Positions 7,201 through 13,737 are shown, counted from the first letter of the stretch. The stretch is DNA of 13,737 nt from Myxococcales bacterium (GCA_023248835.1 JAHFDU010000070.1:1-13737); one strand, 5' to 3'. Program-made: numbers and translations. Notes: generated by a model not told the origin, from the letters alone.

Positions 7201-7324
7201 TGTGCTCGCGCCCACACAATTCACCATCCCAATCGCATCACCAAATGGTGTGCACTACATCTTGGTGCGAGACGACAAAAGCCTCTATCCCACCCAACGA
7301 AGTTTTCGCGTCGGTTTGCAGTGA
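4244..7324 (+). CDS. Large Cys-rich repeat / Kelch beta-propeller surface lipoprotein
   Basis: A 1026-residue predicted lipoprotein. Signal peptide MYGKSFLVPLLLALSGC ends in a clear lipobox with Cys17. Residues 18-85 hold a CPPGQSC-type mini-motif and an Asp/Leu-rich linker. Residues 86 to about 652 hold 11 repeats, most about 48 residues with eight Cys each, of the form C-NDG-KNG-ET/SDVDCGG-C-C-GK-C-DC-S-C-G-C. Residues about 660-939 form six Kelch units with Gly-Gly pairs near 688, 734, 781, 830, 880 and 924, enough for a closed six-bladed propeller. The tail (about 940-1026) resembles an IPT/TIG Ig-like fold (LSPSSGTAGSTASVSG). It likely acts as a long disulphide-stiffened stalk presenting a binding head at the cell surface; the ligand is unknown. 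Start ATG 4244 has GAGGGG seven bases upstream; GTG 4241 is the alternative. Confidence 0.9.
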   Translation: MYGKSFLVPLLLALSGCFSISTTNLMCSAEGDCPPGQSCGADNKCHPSSGGDMTVAADAPMTVGDLMPDLTPVADLTVVPDLTDPCTNHIKDGRETDVDCGGGSCGDCPSGKGCAIAADCQSRLCNMTTHICAADHCGDGVKNAGESDIDCGGTCVAPSPDAGIANQGKCGAAMGCIIDTDCQSGYCNSNSSVCAANACSDGRKDGDEADSDCGGSCSVKCTVGKHCLVNGDCASSLCAAGFCTSPGCSNTVKDGAETDVDCGGGTCATCSNGKICTAQNDCSSRHCASGLCVACLTYNDCPMHGNCVSNSCNAAACNDGITNGNESDTDCGGGCPKCGNGKGCGAAGDCTSGVCTGGTCQMPTCNDGVKNQNESDVDCGGSCGKCDTGKTCSSAADCVSGKCTAGTCRAPVCNDSVKNGDETDVDCGGGTCTSCGNGKGCANGARDCQSSVCTGGSCAIPTCNDGVKNSAETDTDCGGGSCATCGNGKHCSAGNDCMSAICSSGTCILGTCNDSTKNGAETDVDCGGGGCNGCAIGQHCSGASDCLSGVCTGSSCVAPSCNDGVKNGLESDVDCGGICSGCANGKRCVMGSDCLSSACNEGTCYSHCLDGTKNFDETDIDCGGSYCSSCSVNQACSVNNDCGTTRCFSGYCTPVSGPPNWVSAQPMYTARGYLGAALASDGYIYAYGGYRGTVTGAVEYYLQAYDIWYDGTAMPPNNDFGYAADQVGRIWALGGDNLTPPYSDARYFSPGGAWSPGTMMPYGVNYTAAATASDGRIFVIGGLDNGGAIQKRVLAFYPTNGLWDDSIAQLNHARIRHTAAAASGRIYAIGGNDGDAYKSVEVYDTYAEFPAWTVVAPLNSSRPYIPAAVSAPDGRIYVFGGDDSNTAEAYTPALNRWVNVATMNVGRTFTAGTSSPDGRIYAIGGYGGNSPLSTIEYYGPAVTLSPSSGTAGSTASVSGTNFAASALVRIYFDSGEVASATTDGNGVLAPTQFTIPIASPNGVHYILVRDDKSLYPTQRSFRVGLQ
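4499..6199 (+). repeat. Eleven tandem coding repeats of about 144 bp
   Basis: First-cysteine codons of successive units fall at 4499, 4652, 4838, 4985, 5192, 5336, 5480, 5630, 5777, 5924 and 6065. Spacing is 141-153 bp except for two longer units: the second (186) and fourth (207), which carry extra loops. The core DNA ACCGACGTCGACTG recurs nearly unchanged in several units. Units 5 to 9 are the most regular, which suggests more recent duplication or ongoing homogenisation there. The array is translated in one frame throughout. Confidence 0.93.
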
Positions 7325-7452
7325 ACATCGAGTAACCCATGCTACCGTGAGGCATGATTCGTTCCTCGCCGTGGGGGAAAATTCCGTTGAGTCTCAGCGT
7401 CGTTCTAAGTTGCTCGACCGCGGGTTTCACTCTGGCCGGCCGGCAGGTACCA

Positions 7453-8211
7453 ATGTGGGCGCCGTTTGTTGTAGCGGTGCTGTTGTTGGCGTCGATCGCA
7501 GGGGGTGTTTTTCTTGATTCTGGATTGTTCGCCCGTCCCGTCATCGCCGCCGACCCGCGCGCTGCCGGAGCGCGCATTGCTCTCACGTTCGACGACGGCC
7601 CAAATCCGGTGTACACGGAACAGATTCTCGATCTACTCGACGCCGGGCAACATCGCGCTACGTTTTTTGTCGTTGGACAGCGCGCTGAAAGTTCGCCCGA
7701 CCTGATCGCAGAAATTTCCAAGCGCGGCCACCTGGTTGCCAACCATTCCTTCTATCATTCGAACTTTACCCCGTTTCACTCGCCGGCGCGGCTGGCCGCA
7801 GAACTCGAGCGCACGCAGTCGGTCATCGAGAAAGCGACCGGCGTGCGACCGCGTTGGTTTCGTCCTCCCATCGGTCTGCTGTCGCCGCGTGTCGTCGAAG
7901 CAGCGCGACGCTGCAAGCTCGATTTGGTCGGCTGGACGGCGAGCGCCCGCGACGGTGGCCGCCGTCCGACAGTGGGACGATCGTTCGATCGGCTGCGCTG
8001 CCATCTCCATCCGGGTGCCATCTTGGTGCTGCACGACTCTGTCCTCGGCGGCAAGCAAGAACCGATAGCACCGGCGCTGCTAGAACGTCTCTTGCTCGAG
8101 CTCGACCGGCGTGGTCTACAGAGCGTTACCCTTGACGATCTATTTCCAGATCAGCACTGTAGCAGCACCGCTCGGATCGCTGGCGGCAACCGCGCTCGGT
8201 CGATCGCCTAA
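7453..8211 (+). CDS. Membrane-anchored polysaccharide deacetylase (NodB domain)
   Basis: A carbohydrate esterase family 4-type enzyme of 252 residues, expected to remove N-acetyl groups from a glycan in the periplasm or at the cell surface. An N-terminal hydrophobic anchor (MWAPFVVAVLLLASIAGGV) precedes the NodB fold. Motifs: TFDDGP at 45-50 (catalytic base and metal Asp), HSFYH at 98-102 (metal His pair), RPP at 137-139, the DLVGWTAS strand, and LVLHD at 191-195 (catalytic His). All five key motifs are present, so it should be active. Start: ATG 7453 has AGG five bases upstream and begins directly with the anchor, as in relatives. ATG 7354 would add 33 residues with no family likeness but cannot be excluded. 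The last 72 bases overlap the convergent CLF-like gene. Confidence 0.88.
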   Translation: MWAPFVVAVLLLASIAGGVFLDSGLFARPVIAADPRAAGARIALTFDDGPNPVYTEQILDLLDAGQHRATFFVVGQRAESSPDLIAEISKRGHLVANHSFYHSNFTPFHSPARLAAELERTQSVIEKATGVRPRWFRPPIGLLSPRVVEAARRCKLDLVGWTASARDGGRRPTVGRSFDRLRCHLHPGAILVLHDSVLGGKQEPIAPALLERLLLELDRRGLQSVTLDDLFPDQHCSSTARIAGGNRARSIA

Positions 8212-8850
8212 GCGAGCATTCCCCATCAATTCGAGTGCAGCGGCGGCTGACGGCCGCGTTGAAACTAGGCGCGTCGCCGGTGCGCCTTCGAGCGCCAGCG
8301 ACAGCGCGCGGTCGGGTTGCCCGGCAACAAAAGCGTGTCGAACTGCAAAGCTAGGAGCGGCACCGTCCCGCGCACGATCGAGCAGCACTGCAAAAGCGCG
8401 CTCTTCGCTGTCGCGGAGCGACGTCTTCTCATCTATCGCTACCACCAGCGCGTGGTCGGCCCCACCGCGCCCGATCAAACGCTGCGCTTCATCAAGTGCA
8501 TCGAGGCCAGTGCACAAACTTCCCGCCAGCGTCAGCACCGGGCCGCGAATGGCAAACTGAATGGCAATCTCTCCGGCAACCGCACTCGGCAGGGTGTACG
8601 TAAACCGCCGTGGCCGCACGGTCTCTCCGTCGAGCAGCTGGCGAAAGTGTTCGGCGTTGGTGGCGTGACAGCCAAACGCGGTTCCGACCACAATCGCGGT
8701 ACGCTCGCGATTGCGCTCATCACATTCAAATTTGGCGTCGTAGAGTGCCGCCTCGACCGCTTGTAAGCCCAATTGACAGAACCGATCGCTGCGTCCGCGC
8801 GGCTGAAACGGCAGCGCAACACCCGATATGCCGGTGATGATCGCCCTCAT
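8140..8850 (-). CDS. Degenerate short beta-ketoacyl synthase, chain-length-factor-like
   Basis: A protein of 236 residues that matches only the N-terminal half of a ketoacyl synthase (family about 400). It starts RAIITGISG-VALP, has VVGTAFGCH, the LPSAVAGEIAIQFAIRGP helix, and AGSLCTGLDALDEAQ where FabF has the nucleophile region. Aligned on the flanking Gly residues, the catalytic Cys position is Leu112, with a Cys one residue later. The C-terminal half bearing the two catalytic His is absent. The 'GLDAL' wording and short length fit CLF subunits of the aryl polyene type, which pair with a full KS and shape the active-site pocket. The start ATG overlaps the upstream KS stop (ATGA), so equimolar coupled synthesis with the KS is likely. 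An in-frame upstream extension to 9021 lies inside the KS gene and is rejected. Confidence 0.85.
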   Translation of the reverse strand: MRAIITGISGVALPFQPRGRSDRFCQLGLQAVEAALYDAKFECDERNRERTAIVVGTAFGCHATNAEHFRQLLDGETVRPRRFTYTLPSAVAGEIAIQFAIRGPVLTLAGSLCTGLDALDEAQRLIGRGGADHALVVAIDEKTSLRDSEERAFAVLLDRARDGAAPSFAVRHAFVAGQPDRALSLALEGAPATRLVSTRPSAAAALELMGNARLGDRPSAVAASDPSGAATVLIWK

Positions 8851-9968
8851 TGAGCAATGACCAGAGCCGAGTTGATGCCGCCGAAACCGGCCGCAGTTGA
8901 GAGCACAACCTTGCCTCTGAGCACACGCGGCGCAGTGGTGACATCGAGCTCGAGCGCTGGATCTGGCTCTCCGATTCCGGAAGTCGGCGGCCATATTCCA
9001 GCATGGAGCGCGCGCACGCAAACAATGGCGTCGAGCACGCCGGCAGCGCCGAGTGTATGACCGACCGCACCTTTGATCGAATGCGTCGGCAACACTTTCG
9101 TTCGTTCGCCAAATACCTGCTGCAGCGCGCGCGCCTCCATCGCGTCATTGAAACGGGTCGCGGTGCCATGCGCGCTGACTGCTGTAATGTCGTCGGGGCT
9201 CATTTCAGCATCGCTCAGTGCCGCCGCGATCGCTCTTGCAAGACCGCGCCCACTCGGGTCCGGGCCGGTCATGTGCACTCCGTCGAGTGCGCTGCCGCTG
9301 CCGCAGACAAAAGCAAGCGCCCTCGATGAAGCGCCAGAATCGCTGGCGCGTTCGAGCACTATACCGCCTGCTGCTTCACCGAGATTGAGCCCGCCGCGAT
9401 CGCGATCAAATGGGCGACACAGGTCGCGATCAATGGCGCGCAGAGCAAGAAAGCCGGAGCAGACGAAATCGTTGAGCACATCGACACCGACTACCATCAC
9501 CACATCGGCAAGTTGGTCGACTAACCACTCTCTGCCAAGCGCAATCGCAGCATTGCCGGACGCACAGGCGACTGAGACGGTTTGCACAGGCCCCTCAGCT
9601 CTGAATTCGCGTCCAAGCTCGGCGGCGATCGCACCATAGCCCCACTGCTCTTCTGGCTGGTCTTTTTGCGCGGCCAAAAATCCATCCATTTCGCCGAGCG
9701 TGGTGGCGACGACAATCGCAAGACGGCGGTGCTCGCGAGTGAGACTTATTTGTTGCGCTGCTGCCAGCGCCAAGCGGGTAGCCCGCCGCGACTCACCAAG
9801 AGGCAGGTCGCACAGCGCGAGCGGACCGTAGTCGTTGCTGTCGAGCAGGCGCGCGTGCGCCTTCAGCGCCCGACCGCCAGTCGAGATTCCGCGCCAAAGC
9901 GCGTCGACGCCAGTGCCAAAAGCAGTCACCGCTCCGACGCCAGTGATCGCCACAGTTTGTGAACTCAC
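8847..9968 (-). CDS. Beta-ketoacyl-ACP synthase, FabF/aryl-polyene KS type
   Basis: A complete condensing enzyme of 373 residues that would extend acyl-ACP with malonyl-ACP by decarboxylative Claisen condensation. Thiolase-fold landmarks: VAITGVGAVTAFG at the N-terminus, nucleophile Cys135 in VSVACASGNAAI, the CRPFDRDRGGLNLGEAAG loop, His267 in SAHGTATRFND, Lys299, His304 in GAVGHTLGAAG, and a glycine-rich GFGGINSALV end. The Cys-His-His triad is intact. It is somewhat shorter than E. coli FabF (about 413). It starts with GTG 9968, overlapping the acyltransferase stop (GTGA), and its stop overlaps the CLF-like start. The partner gene, rather than sequence alone, points to a secondary-metabolite role instead of housekeeping fatty-acid synthesis. 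Confidence 0.93.
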   Translation of the reverse strand: MSSQTVAITGVGAVTAFGTGVDALWRGISTGGRALKAHARLLDSNDYGPLALCDLPLGESRRATRLALAAAQQISLTREHRRLAIVVATTLGEMDGFLAAQKDQPEEQWGYGAIAAELGREFRAEGPVQTVSVACASGNAAIALGREWLVDQLADVVMVVGVDVLNDFVCSGFLALRAIDRDLCRPFDRDRGGLNLGEAAGGIVLERASDSGASSRALAFVCGSGSALDGVHMTGPDPSGRGLARAIAAALSDAEMSPDDITAVSAHGTATRFNDAMEARALQQVFGERTKVLPTHSIKGAVGHTLGAAGVLDAIVCVRALHAGIWPPTSGIGEPDPALELDVTTAPRVLRGKVVLSTAAGFGGINSALVIAQ

Positions 9969-10879
9969 GACGGCCAGAACTTATAAAAATTAAACCAGTG
10001 TTCAGGGTAGCGCCGGACATACCCTTCGTAAATTGAAACCACCTTTGCCGTGGCGCTGGTCACATCCGCGTCCCGATCGTCGGTGTTGGCAACGTCAATC
10101 GGCTGCTCGATACAAAATCGAAGCTCAAGCAAACCTTGTCGATGCTCGGCCATGATAAAAACCGGCAGCAGCGGACAGCCGACGGCGCGCGCCAAGATCG
10201 CCGGCCCAACTGGAAAGCGCGCCAAGCGCCCGCAAAATGGCAGATCGATGCCGGCGCCGCCGAGATGACGATCGAGCTGCATGCCAACCAGCTCGCCCCG
10301 CCGCAATAATCTGGCCAGCTCGAGAGAGGAAAACGGTGATCGAGTGGTGTAAACAATGCGAAATTTTTCGCGAAGCCGCGCCTCAAATTCGCCGAGCGCG
10401 CGATTGGGCTCCTCTGCCATCGCCATCGTAAACGGCGGAAAATCTCGTTGTGCCATCAAGAATGGCGCCAACTGCCAAGCCCCCATGTGCCCGGTGAGCA
10501 TGACCGCGCCTCGCCCCTTCAGTCGCAAAACCTCGACGTGATCTTTTCCCTGCTCGTGCACCAGCATCTTCGCCGGCCGGCCGAGATGCAGCGCGTACAT
10601 ATCAGTCAGCGCTTGGGCGTAGTTGACGAACAGCCGAAACGCGCGCCGCGTGGTTGAAACGATGCCCAATTTTCCCGCCACCTGATCAAGATTGCTTTGC
10701 ACTGCTCGACGCGCGCGCGGCACCAACACGAAGAAAATTCCCGCCCAAAACGGCATGGTGACGCGCCGGAGCCGCGGTGACATCGCCCGCACGCCACCGA
10801 GAAACAGCCGACGATAAAACGGTCCATCAAAGCGATGGCGCAGCGCACGTCCGGGAAGATGGGAAAACTGCTGGTTCAC
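9965..10879 (-). CDS. LpxL/HtrB-like lysophospholipid acyltransferase
   Basis: A 304-residue member of the lipid A lauroyl/myristoyl acyltransferase family (LpxL/HtrB, PF03279 type), acting at the inner membrane to move an acyl chain from ACP onto a lipid. Seen: an N-terminal amphipathic/hydrophobic stretch (TMPFWAGIFFVLVPRARRAV), NLDQV, the block-I region GAVMLTGHMGAWQLA at 124-138, then ELVGMQLDRH, DLPFCGRLARFPVGPAILA and PLLPVFIM, and PEHWFNFYKFW at the end, all family-like. The HX4D/E motif reads H131-X4-Q136, so the acidic partner is replaced by Gln. It starts at GTG 10879 with no obvious ribosome binding site and is the first gene of the AT-KS-CLF unit. Such acyltransferases occur in aryl polyene clusters, where they may attach the polyene to a membrane lipid. 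Confidence 0.88.
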   Translation of the reverse strand: MNQQFSHLPGRALRHRFDGPFYRRLFLGGVRAMSPRLRRVTMPFWAGIFFVLVPRARRAVQSNLDQVAGKLGIVSTTRRAFRLFVNYAQALTDMYALHLGRPAKMLVHEQGKDHVEVLRLKGRGAVMLTGHMGAWQLAPFLMAQRDFPPFTMAMAEEPNRALGEFEARLREKFRIVYTTRSPFSSLELARLLRRGELVGMQLDRHLGGAGIDLPFCGRLARFPVGPAILARAVGCPLLPVFIMAEHRQGLLELRFCIEQPIDVANTDDRDADVTSATAKVVSIYEGYVRRYPEHWFNFYKFWPS

Positions 10880-10958
10880 GGCGAGCGAGACTTAGCACGA
10901 GATCGAGACAAAAATCGAATCCGGTACCGCTCTGAAAGTCCGTCCGCCTCGTTTTCTC

Positions 10959-10986
10959 TTGACCAGCGATGTTTCGCCGCTAGGAT
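10959..10986 (+). promoter_or_regulatory. Sigma-70-type promoter of dnaG-rpoD
   Basis: TTGACC (10959-10964) is followed after 16 bases by TAGGAT (10981-10986): five of six and four of six matches to consensus. Transcription would start near 10993, leaving a leader of about 15 bases that contains GAGG at 10999-11002 before the GTG start. It lies in the divergent gap shared with the acyltransferase, for which I see no equally clear promoter. Confidence 0.6.
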
Positions 10987-11007
10987 TTCTCTCTTTTCGA
11001 GGTCAAC

Positions 11008-12828
11008 GTGGCAGGGATACCCGATGACAAGGTCGCCGAAGTGCGCGACCGCACCGACATTGTCGAGTTCATCGGCGAACACGTCTCCTTGCGCAAAGCG
11101 GGGTCGAATTTCGTCGGGCTCTGTCCCTTCCATCAGGAAAAATCGCCCTCGTTCAATGTCAGTCAGTCGAAACAGTTTTTTCATTGTTTTGGCTGCGGCA
11201 AGTCGGGAGACGTCTACACCTTCTTGATCGAAATCGAAGGCAAGACGTTTGTCGAGGCGGTGCGCGAACTGGCCAAACGAAAAGGCATCGAATTGCCCGA
11301 GCGCTCGTCGCTGGAGGTGGCGCAAAAGCGTGCCGAAGAGAGCGAACGCGGGCGACTCATCCGGTTGCACGACTGGGTGGCCAACTGGTTTGCCGCCGAA
11401 CTTGCAGGCGATAGTGGAAAGCGTGCGCGCGCCTACCTCGACACGCGCGGGCTGAGTGAAAAAACGCGCGTGGCTTTTCACCTCGGCTATGCGCCGCCGG
11501 GCTGGGACGCGCTGGTGCGCGCGCTCGAAGAAAAAAAGGTGCCGCACGAACTTTGCGAGCGCTCAGGACTTATCAAGCGGCGCGACAACGTTCAACTTCC
11601 GGCCGGTGCGCCGCCGAGCAAAGCCACCCATTTTGATGTTTTCGTCGACCGCGTCGTCTATGCCCTGACTTCTCCCGTCGGTGAGGTGATCGGTTTTGGC
11701 GGACGTGTCCTCGAAATGAGCGAGAACCAGCCGAAATACAAGAATTCGCCGGAGACGCTCATTTACAAGAAAGGGGAAAATCTTTTTGGCCTGCACCTCG
11801 CCAAGCACGCGATTCGTCGTTCAGGGCGAGTGATTGTGGTCGAGGGAAATTTCGACGTCATGACGCTGCACGACTGTGGCCTCGACGAAACGGTCGCTCC
11901 CCAGGGTACGGCGCTGACGCCTGCGCAAATCGCGCTGCTGCGTCGTTTTGCCAAGGAGGTGGTGGTGATGCTGGACGCCGATCCAGCCGGCCGCGCCGCC
12001 ACCCGCAAAGCGGTGAGCCTGCTGGTCGAGTCGGACATGAAGGCCAAAGTGGTGGCGCTGCGGGCGCCGAGCGGCCAAAAAATTGATCCAGATGATTTGG
12101 CGCGCAGCAATCTGCCTCGGTTACAGGAGTTGATCGCTCATGCGACGCCGGCGGTGTCGTTCTATTTTCGCGAAGTGGCCAGTGGCTGTGATGGCTCGGT
12201 GCCGAGCAAAGTGCAGGCGGTCGAAGAGTGCGTAGCGCTTCTGCGTTTGGTGCCCGATCCACTGGCGCGGCAGCTATACGTCAGCGAGGTCGCACAGCTC
12301 ATCGCCGTCGACGTCGGCCTGGTTCAGCGCGCGCTCCGTGGATCGCCGACGCGAACCCTACCCAAACCACCGACGGAAGTGACGCCAGATGCAGTGACAA
12401 CGCGAGCGATCTTGCCTTTACACCGGAAGTTACTGGCAATTTTGGCCCAACATGGGAAACTACTGCCCCTGTTGACTCCGGACGCTATCACTGCCATAGA
12501 AGACCCCTTGGTTTCTGAGCTATTGGCCCGCGTGCTGGCCGACGGGGAGTTTGATGCCAAAAAAATTCTTACTGAGGCAAATGCGCAAATTCGCGACGCG
12601 GTCGCCCGCGCGCTCTCGTCCGACGAGTTCGCCACCGACGGTGACCCCAAGCGCGCCTTTTCGGAGATCCTGGCGCATCTTTTATTGCCGACTGATCAAG
12701 TGGGGCTCGAGCGAGAACGCGGCGTGGCGATTGAAAGCGGCGACTTCGAGCGAGTACAGTTGCTGACCGCAAAAATACGCAGCTTAGGGAAAACGCAGCA
12801 GAAAACTGAAGGAGTTGAGCGTCGATGA
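11008..12828 (+). CDS. dnaG: DNA primase
   Basis: Bacterial primase of 606 residues, making RNA primers at the replication fork. The N-terminal CHC2 zinc ribbon uses C39, H42, C60 and C63 (GLCPFHQEKSPSFNV and FFHCFGCGKSGD). The RNA polymerase core includes TSPVGEVIGFGGRVL and KYKNSPET. The TOPRIM metal site has E279 in VVEGNFDVMTL and D323/D325 in VVMLDADPAGRAA. The divergent C-terminal part (about 430-606) should be the helicase-binding domain. Length is normal for the family. The start is GTG 11008 with GAGG five to six bases before it, beginning MAGIPDDKVAEVRDRTDIVE, the usual primase N-terminus. The stop overlaps the rpoD start by four bases, the remnant of the widespread macromolecular synthesis operon. 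Confidence 0.98.
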   Translation: MAGIPDDKVAEVRDRTDIVEFIGEHVSLRKAGSNFVGLCPFHQEKSPSFNVSQSKQFFHCFGCGKSGDVYTFLIEIEGKTFVEAVRELAKRKGIELPERSSLEVAQKRAEESERGRLIRLHDWVANWFAAELAGDSGKRARAYLDTRGLSEKTRVAFHLGYAPPGWDALVRALEEKKVPHELCERSGLIKRRDNVQLPAGAPPSKATHFDVFVDRVVYALTSPVGEVIGFGGRVLEMSENQPKYKNSPETLIYKKGENLFGLHLAKHAIRRSGRVIVVEGNFDVMTLHDCGLDETVAPQGTALTPAQIALLRRFAKEVVVMLDADPAGRAATRKAVSLLVESDMKAKVVALRAPSGQKIDPDDLARSNLPRLQELIAHATPAVSFYFREVASGCDGSVPSKVQAVEECVALLRLVPDPLARQLYVSEVAQLIAVDVGLVQRALRGSPTRTLPKPPTEVTPDAVTTRAILPLHRKLLAILAQHGKLLPLLTPDAITAIEDPLVSELLARVLADGEFDAKKILTEANAQIRDAVARALSSDEFATDGDPKRAFSEILAHLLLPTDQVGLERERGVAIESGDFERVQLLTAKIRSLGKTQQKTEGVERR

Positions 12829-13737
12829 AGGGTACGAGTGAAGCCAAGAAGCAGAAGCTCATTAGCATGGGCAAGGCCAAAGGGTATGTGACCTACGACG
12901 AGGTCAACGATCACATGCCCGAAGAGATCGTCTCCTCTGATCAGATCGACGACTGGTTGTCGAGTCTTGGCGACGAGGGCATCGAGGTGGTCGACAGCGG
13001 TCAGACCACCGGCGCCGCCAAGGTGGCCAGCGCTAGCCCCGTGGCCAAGGTTCCCGAGGTTCTCGACGACGAAGAAGAGGCGGTCGAGGAAGAAAAAGAA
13101 GAGAAGGAAGAGGAAGAGGAGGTCGACAGCGCCTACTCGAAAACCAACGACCCGGTGCGCATGTATCTGCGCAAGATGGGCGCGGTCTCGCTGCTGACGC
13201 GCGAAGGTGAAGTCGAAATCGCCAAGCGCATCGAAGAGGGCGAGCGGCGGGTTTTGCAGGTGGTGCTCAACTCGTCGATCGCGGTCGAAGAGATCTTGGA
13301 GCTCGGCAATCGGCTGCGGCAACAAAAAATTCGCGTCAAAGAGGTCATTCGCGACGTCGACGAAGAGGACGCCGAATTTGACGAGGGCTGGCATTCGGAG
13401 CGCGTGGTCAAGCTGCTCGACAAAGTGCGCCGCGCCCAGCGCGAGAATGAAGCGATCGCCGAAGAAATACTCAAGGCGGGCGAAGCCAAAAAGAAAAAAC
13501 TACGCGACAAGGTCAACGACAACAAACAGGACATGTTCGATCTGTTGTCAGAGCTACGTATCAACAAGAAGCAGATCGAAAAGATCGTACAGAAGTTAAA
13601 AGCCTTGGTGGTTCGCATCGAGAAGGGCGAAGCCGAGATCAACGAGATCGAAGATCGGATTGGCCTGTCGCAAAAGGATTTACGCAAGACGCTCAAAGAA
13701 ATTAGGTCGTCGCCGGCCAAGGCCAAGGCGATTGCCA
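12825..13737 (+). CDS. rpoD: RNA polymerase primary sigma factor RpoD, 3'-truncated by window edge
   Basis: The first 304 residues of the housekeeping sigma-70 factor. Residues about 1-60 are region 1.1 (AKKQKLISMGKAKGYVTYDE, then ISSDQIDDW-like text), which blocks free sigma from DNA. An acidic linker follows with a near-uninterrupted Glu/Asp run at about 80-100. Region 1.2 then reads DPVRMYLRKMGAVSLLTREGEVEIAKRIEEGE. The rest is the charged non-conserved region between 1.2 and 2.1. Regions 2 to 4, with the -10 and -35 reading helices, lie beyond the window. ATG 12825 overlaps the dnaG stop (ATGA) and has GAAGGAG at 12808-12814. There is no stop within the window. Confidence 0.96.
   Translation, partial: MKGTSEAKKQKLISMGKAKGYVTYDEVNDHMPEEIVSSDQIDDWLSSLGDEGIEVVDSGQTTGAAKVASASPVAKVPEVLDDEEEAVEEEKEEKEEEEEVDSAYSKTNDPVRMYLRKMGAVSLLTREGEVEIAKRIEEGERRVLQVVLNSSIAVEEILELGNRLRQQKIRVKEVIRDVDEEDAEFDEGWHSERVVKLLDKVRRAQRENEAIAEEILKAGEAKKKKLRDKVNDNKQDMFDLLSELRINKKQIEKIVQKLKALVVRIEKGEAEINEIEDRIGLSQKDLRKTLKEIRSSPAKAKAIA

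Noticed and set aside
7331..7358. CATGC...GCATG inverted repeat after the lipoprotein gene, considered as terminator
   Set aside because: Five-base stem with a nine-base loop and no T-tract; too weak to call.
8851..9021. Upstream extension of the CLF-like frame to 9021
   Set aside because: It lies wholly inside the KS gene and is Arg/Cys-rich nonsense; the ATG at 8850 begins the family-like sequence.
12696..13394. 232-residue minus-strand open frame
   Set aside because: It is antisense to dnaG and rpoD; the Phe/Leu-rich run mirrors the Glu-rich acidic linker of the sigma factor.

Overview
This window looks like a chromosomal segment of a moderately GC-rich, Gram-negative bacterium, most plausibly Myxococcota or another lineage of the former Deltaproteobacteria. 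The support is indirect: a dnaG-rpoD operon, LolA and LspA (envelope lipoprotein handling), and a very large lipoprotein with an Asp/Leu linker and Cys-rich 'ETDVDCGG' repeats of a style I associate with myxobacterial surface proteins. The genus cannot be read from the sequence.

Layout. (1) 3-1776, plus strand: a tightly packed housekeeping operon with the 3' part of nadC, then birA and lspA. (2) 1841-3471, minus strand: FabG-type ketoreductase, acyl carrier protein and LolA-like protein, in that transcription order, almost without gaps. (3) 3554-8211, plus strand: an unrecognised 198-residue protein, a 1026-residue lipoprotein (11 Cys-rich repeats, a six-bladed Kelch propeller and a C-terminal IPT/TIG-like domain), and a membrane-anchored NodB-type polysaccharide deacetylase. 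(4) 8140-10879, minus strand: LpxL-like acyltransferase, a complete beta-ketoacyl synthase and a short degenerate ketoacyl synthase (chain-length-factor-like), joined by 4-base start/stop overlaps. (5) 11008 to the window end, plus strand: dnaG and the 5' part of rpoD behind a recognisable sigma-70 promoter.

The most interesting reading is that the two minus-strand blocks are two halves of one type II polyketide/fatty-acid-like pathway of the aryl polyene kind. Together they supply KS, CLF, KR, ACP, a LolA-like carrier and an acyltransferase. These are parts of the set that builds and exports membrane-bound polyene pigments. A 4.7-kb plus-strand block of surface-associated genes separates them. 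The dehydratase, starter-unit ligase, thioesterase and MMPL-type exporter of such clusters are not in the window, so the pathway must be completed elsewhere or differs from known ones.

No rRNA, tRNA, CRISPR array, insertion sequence or integrase was seen. Coding density is very high. No gene-free stretch exceeds 300 bases; the longest (about 130 bases) are the gaps at 7325-7452 and 10880-11007.
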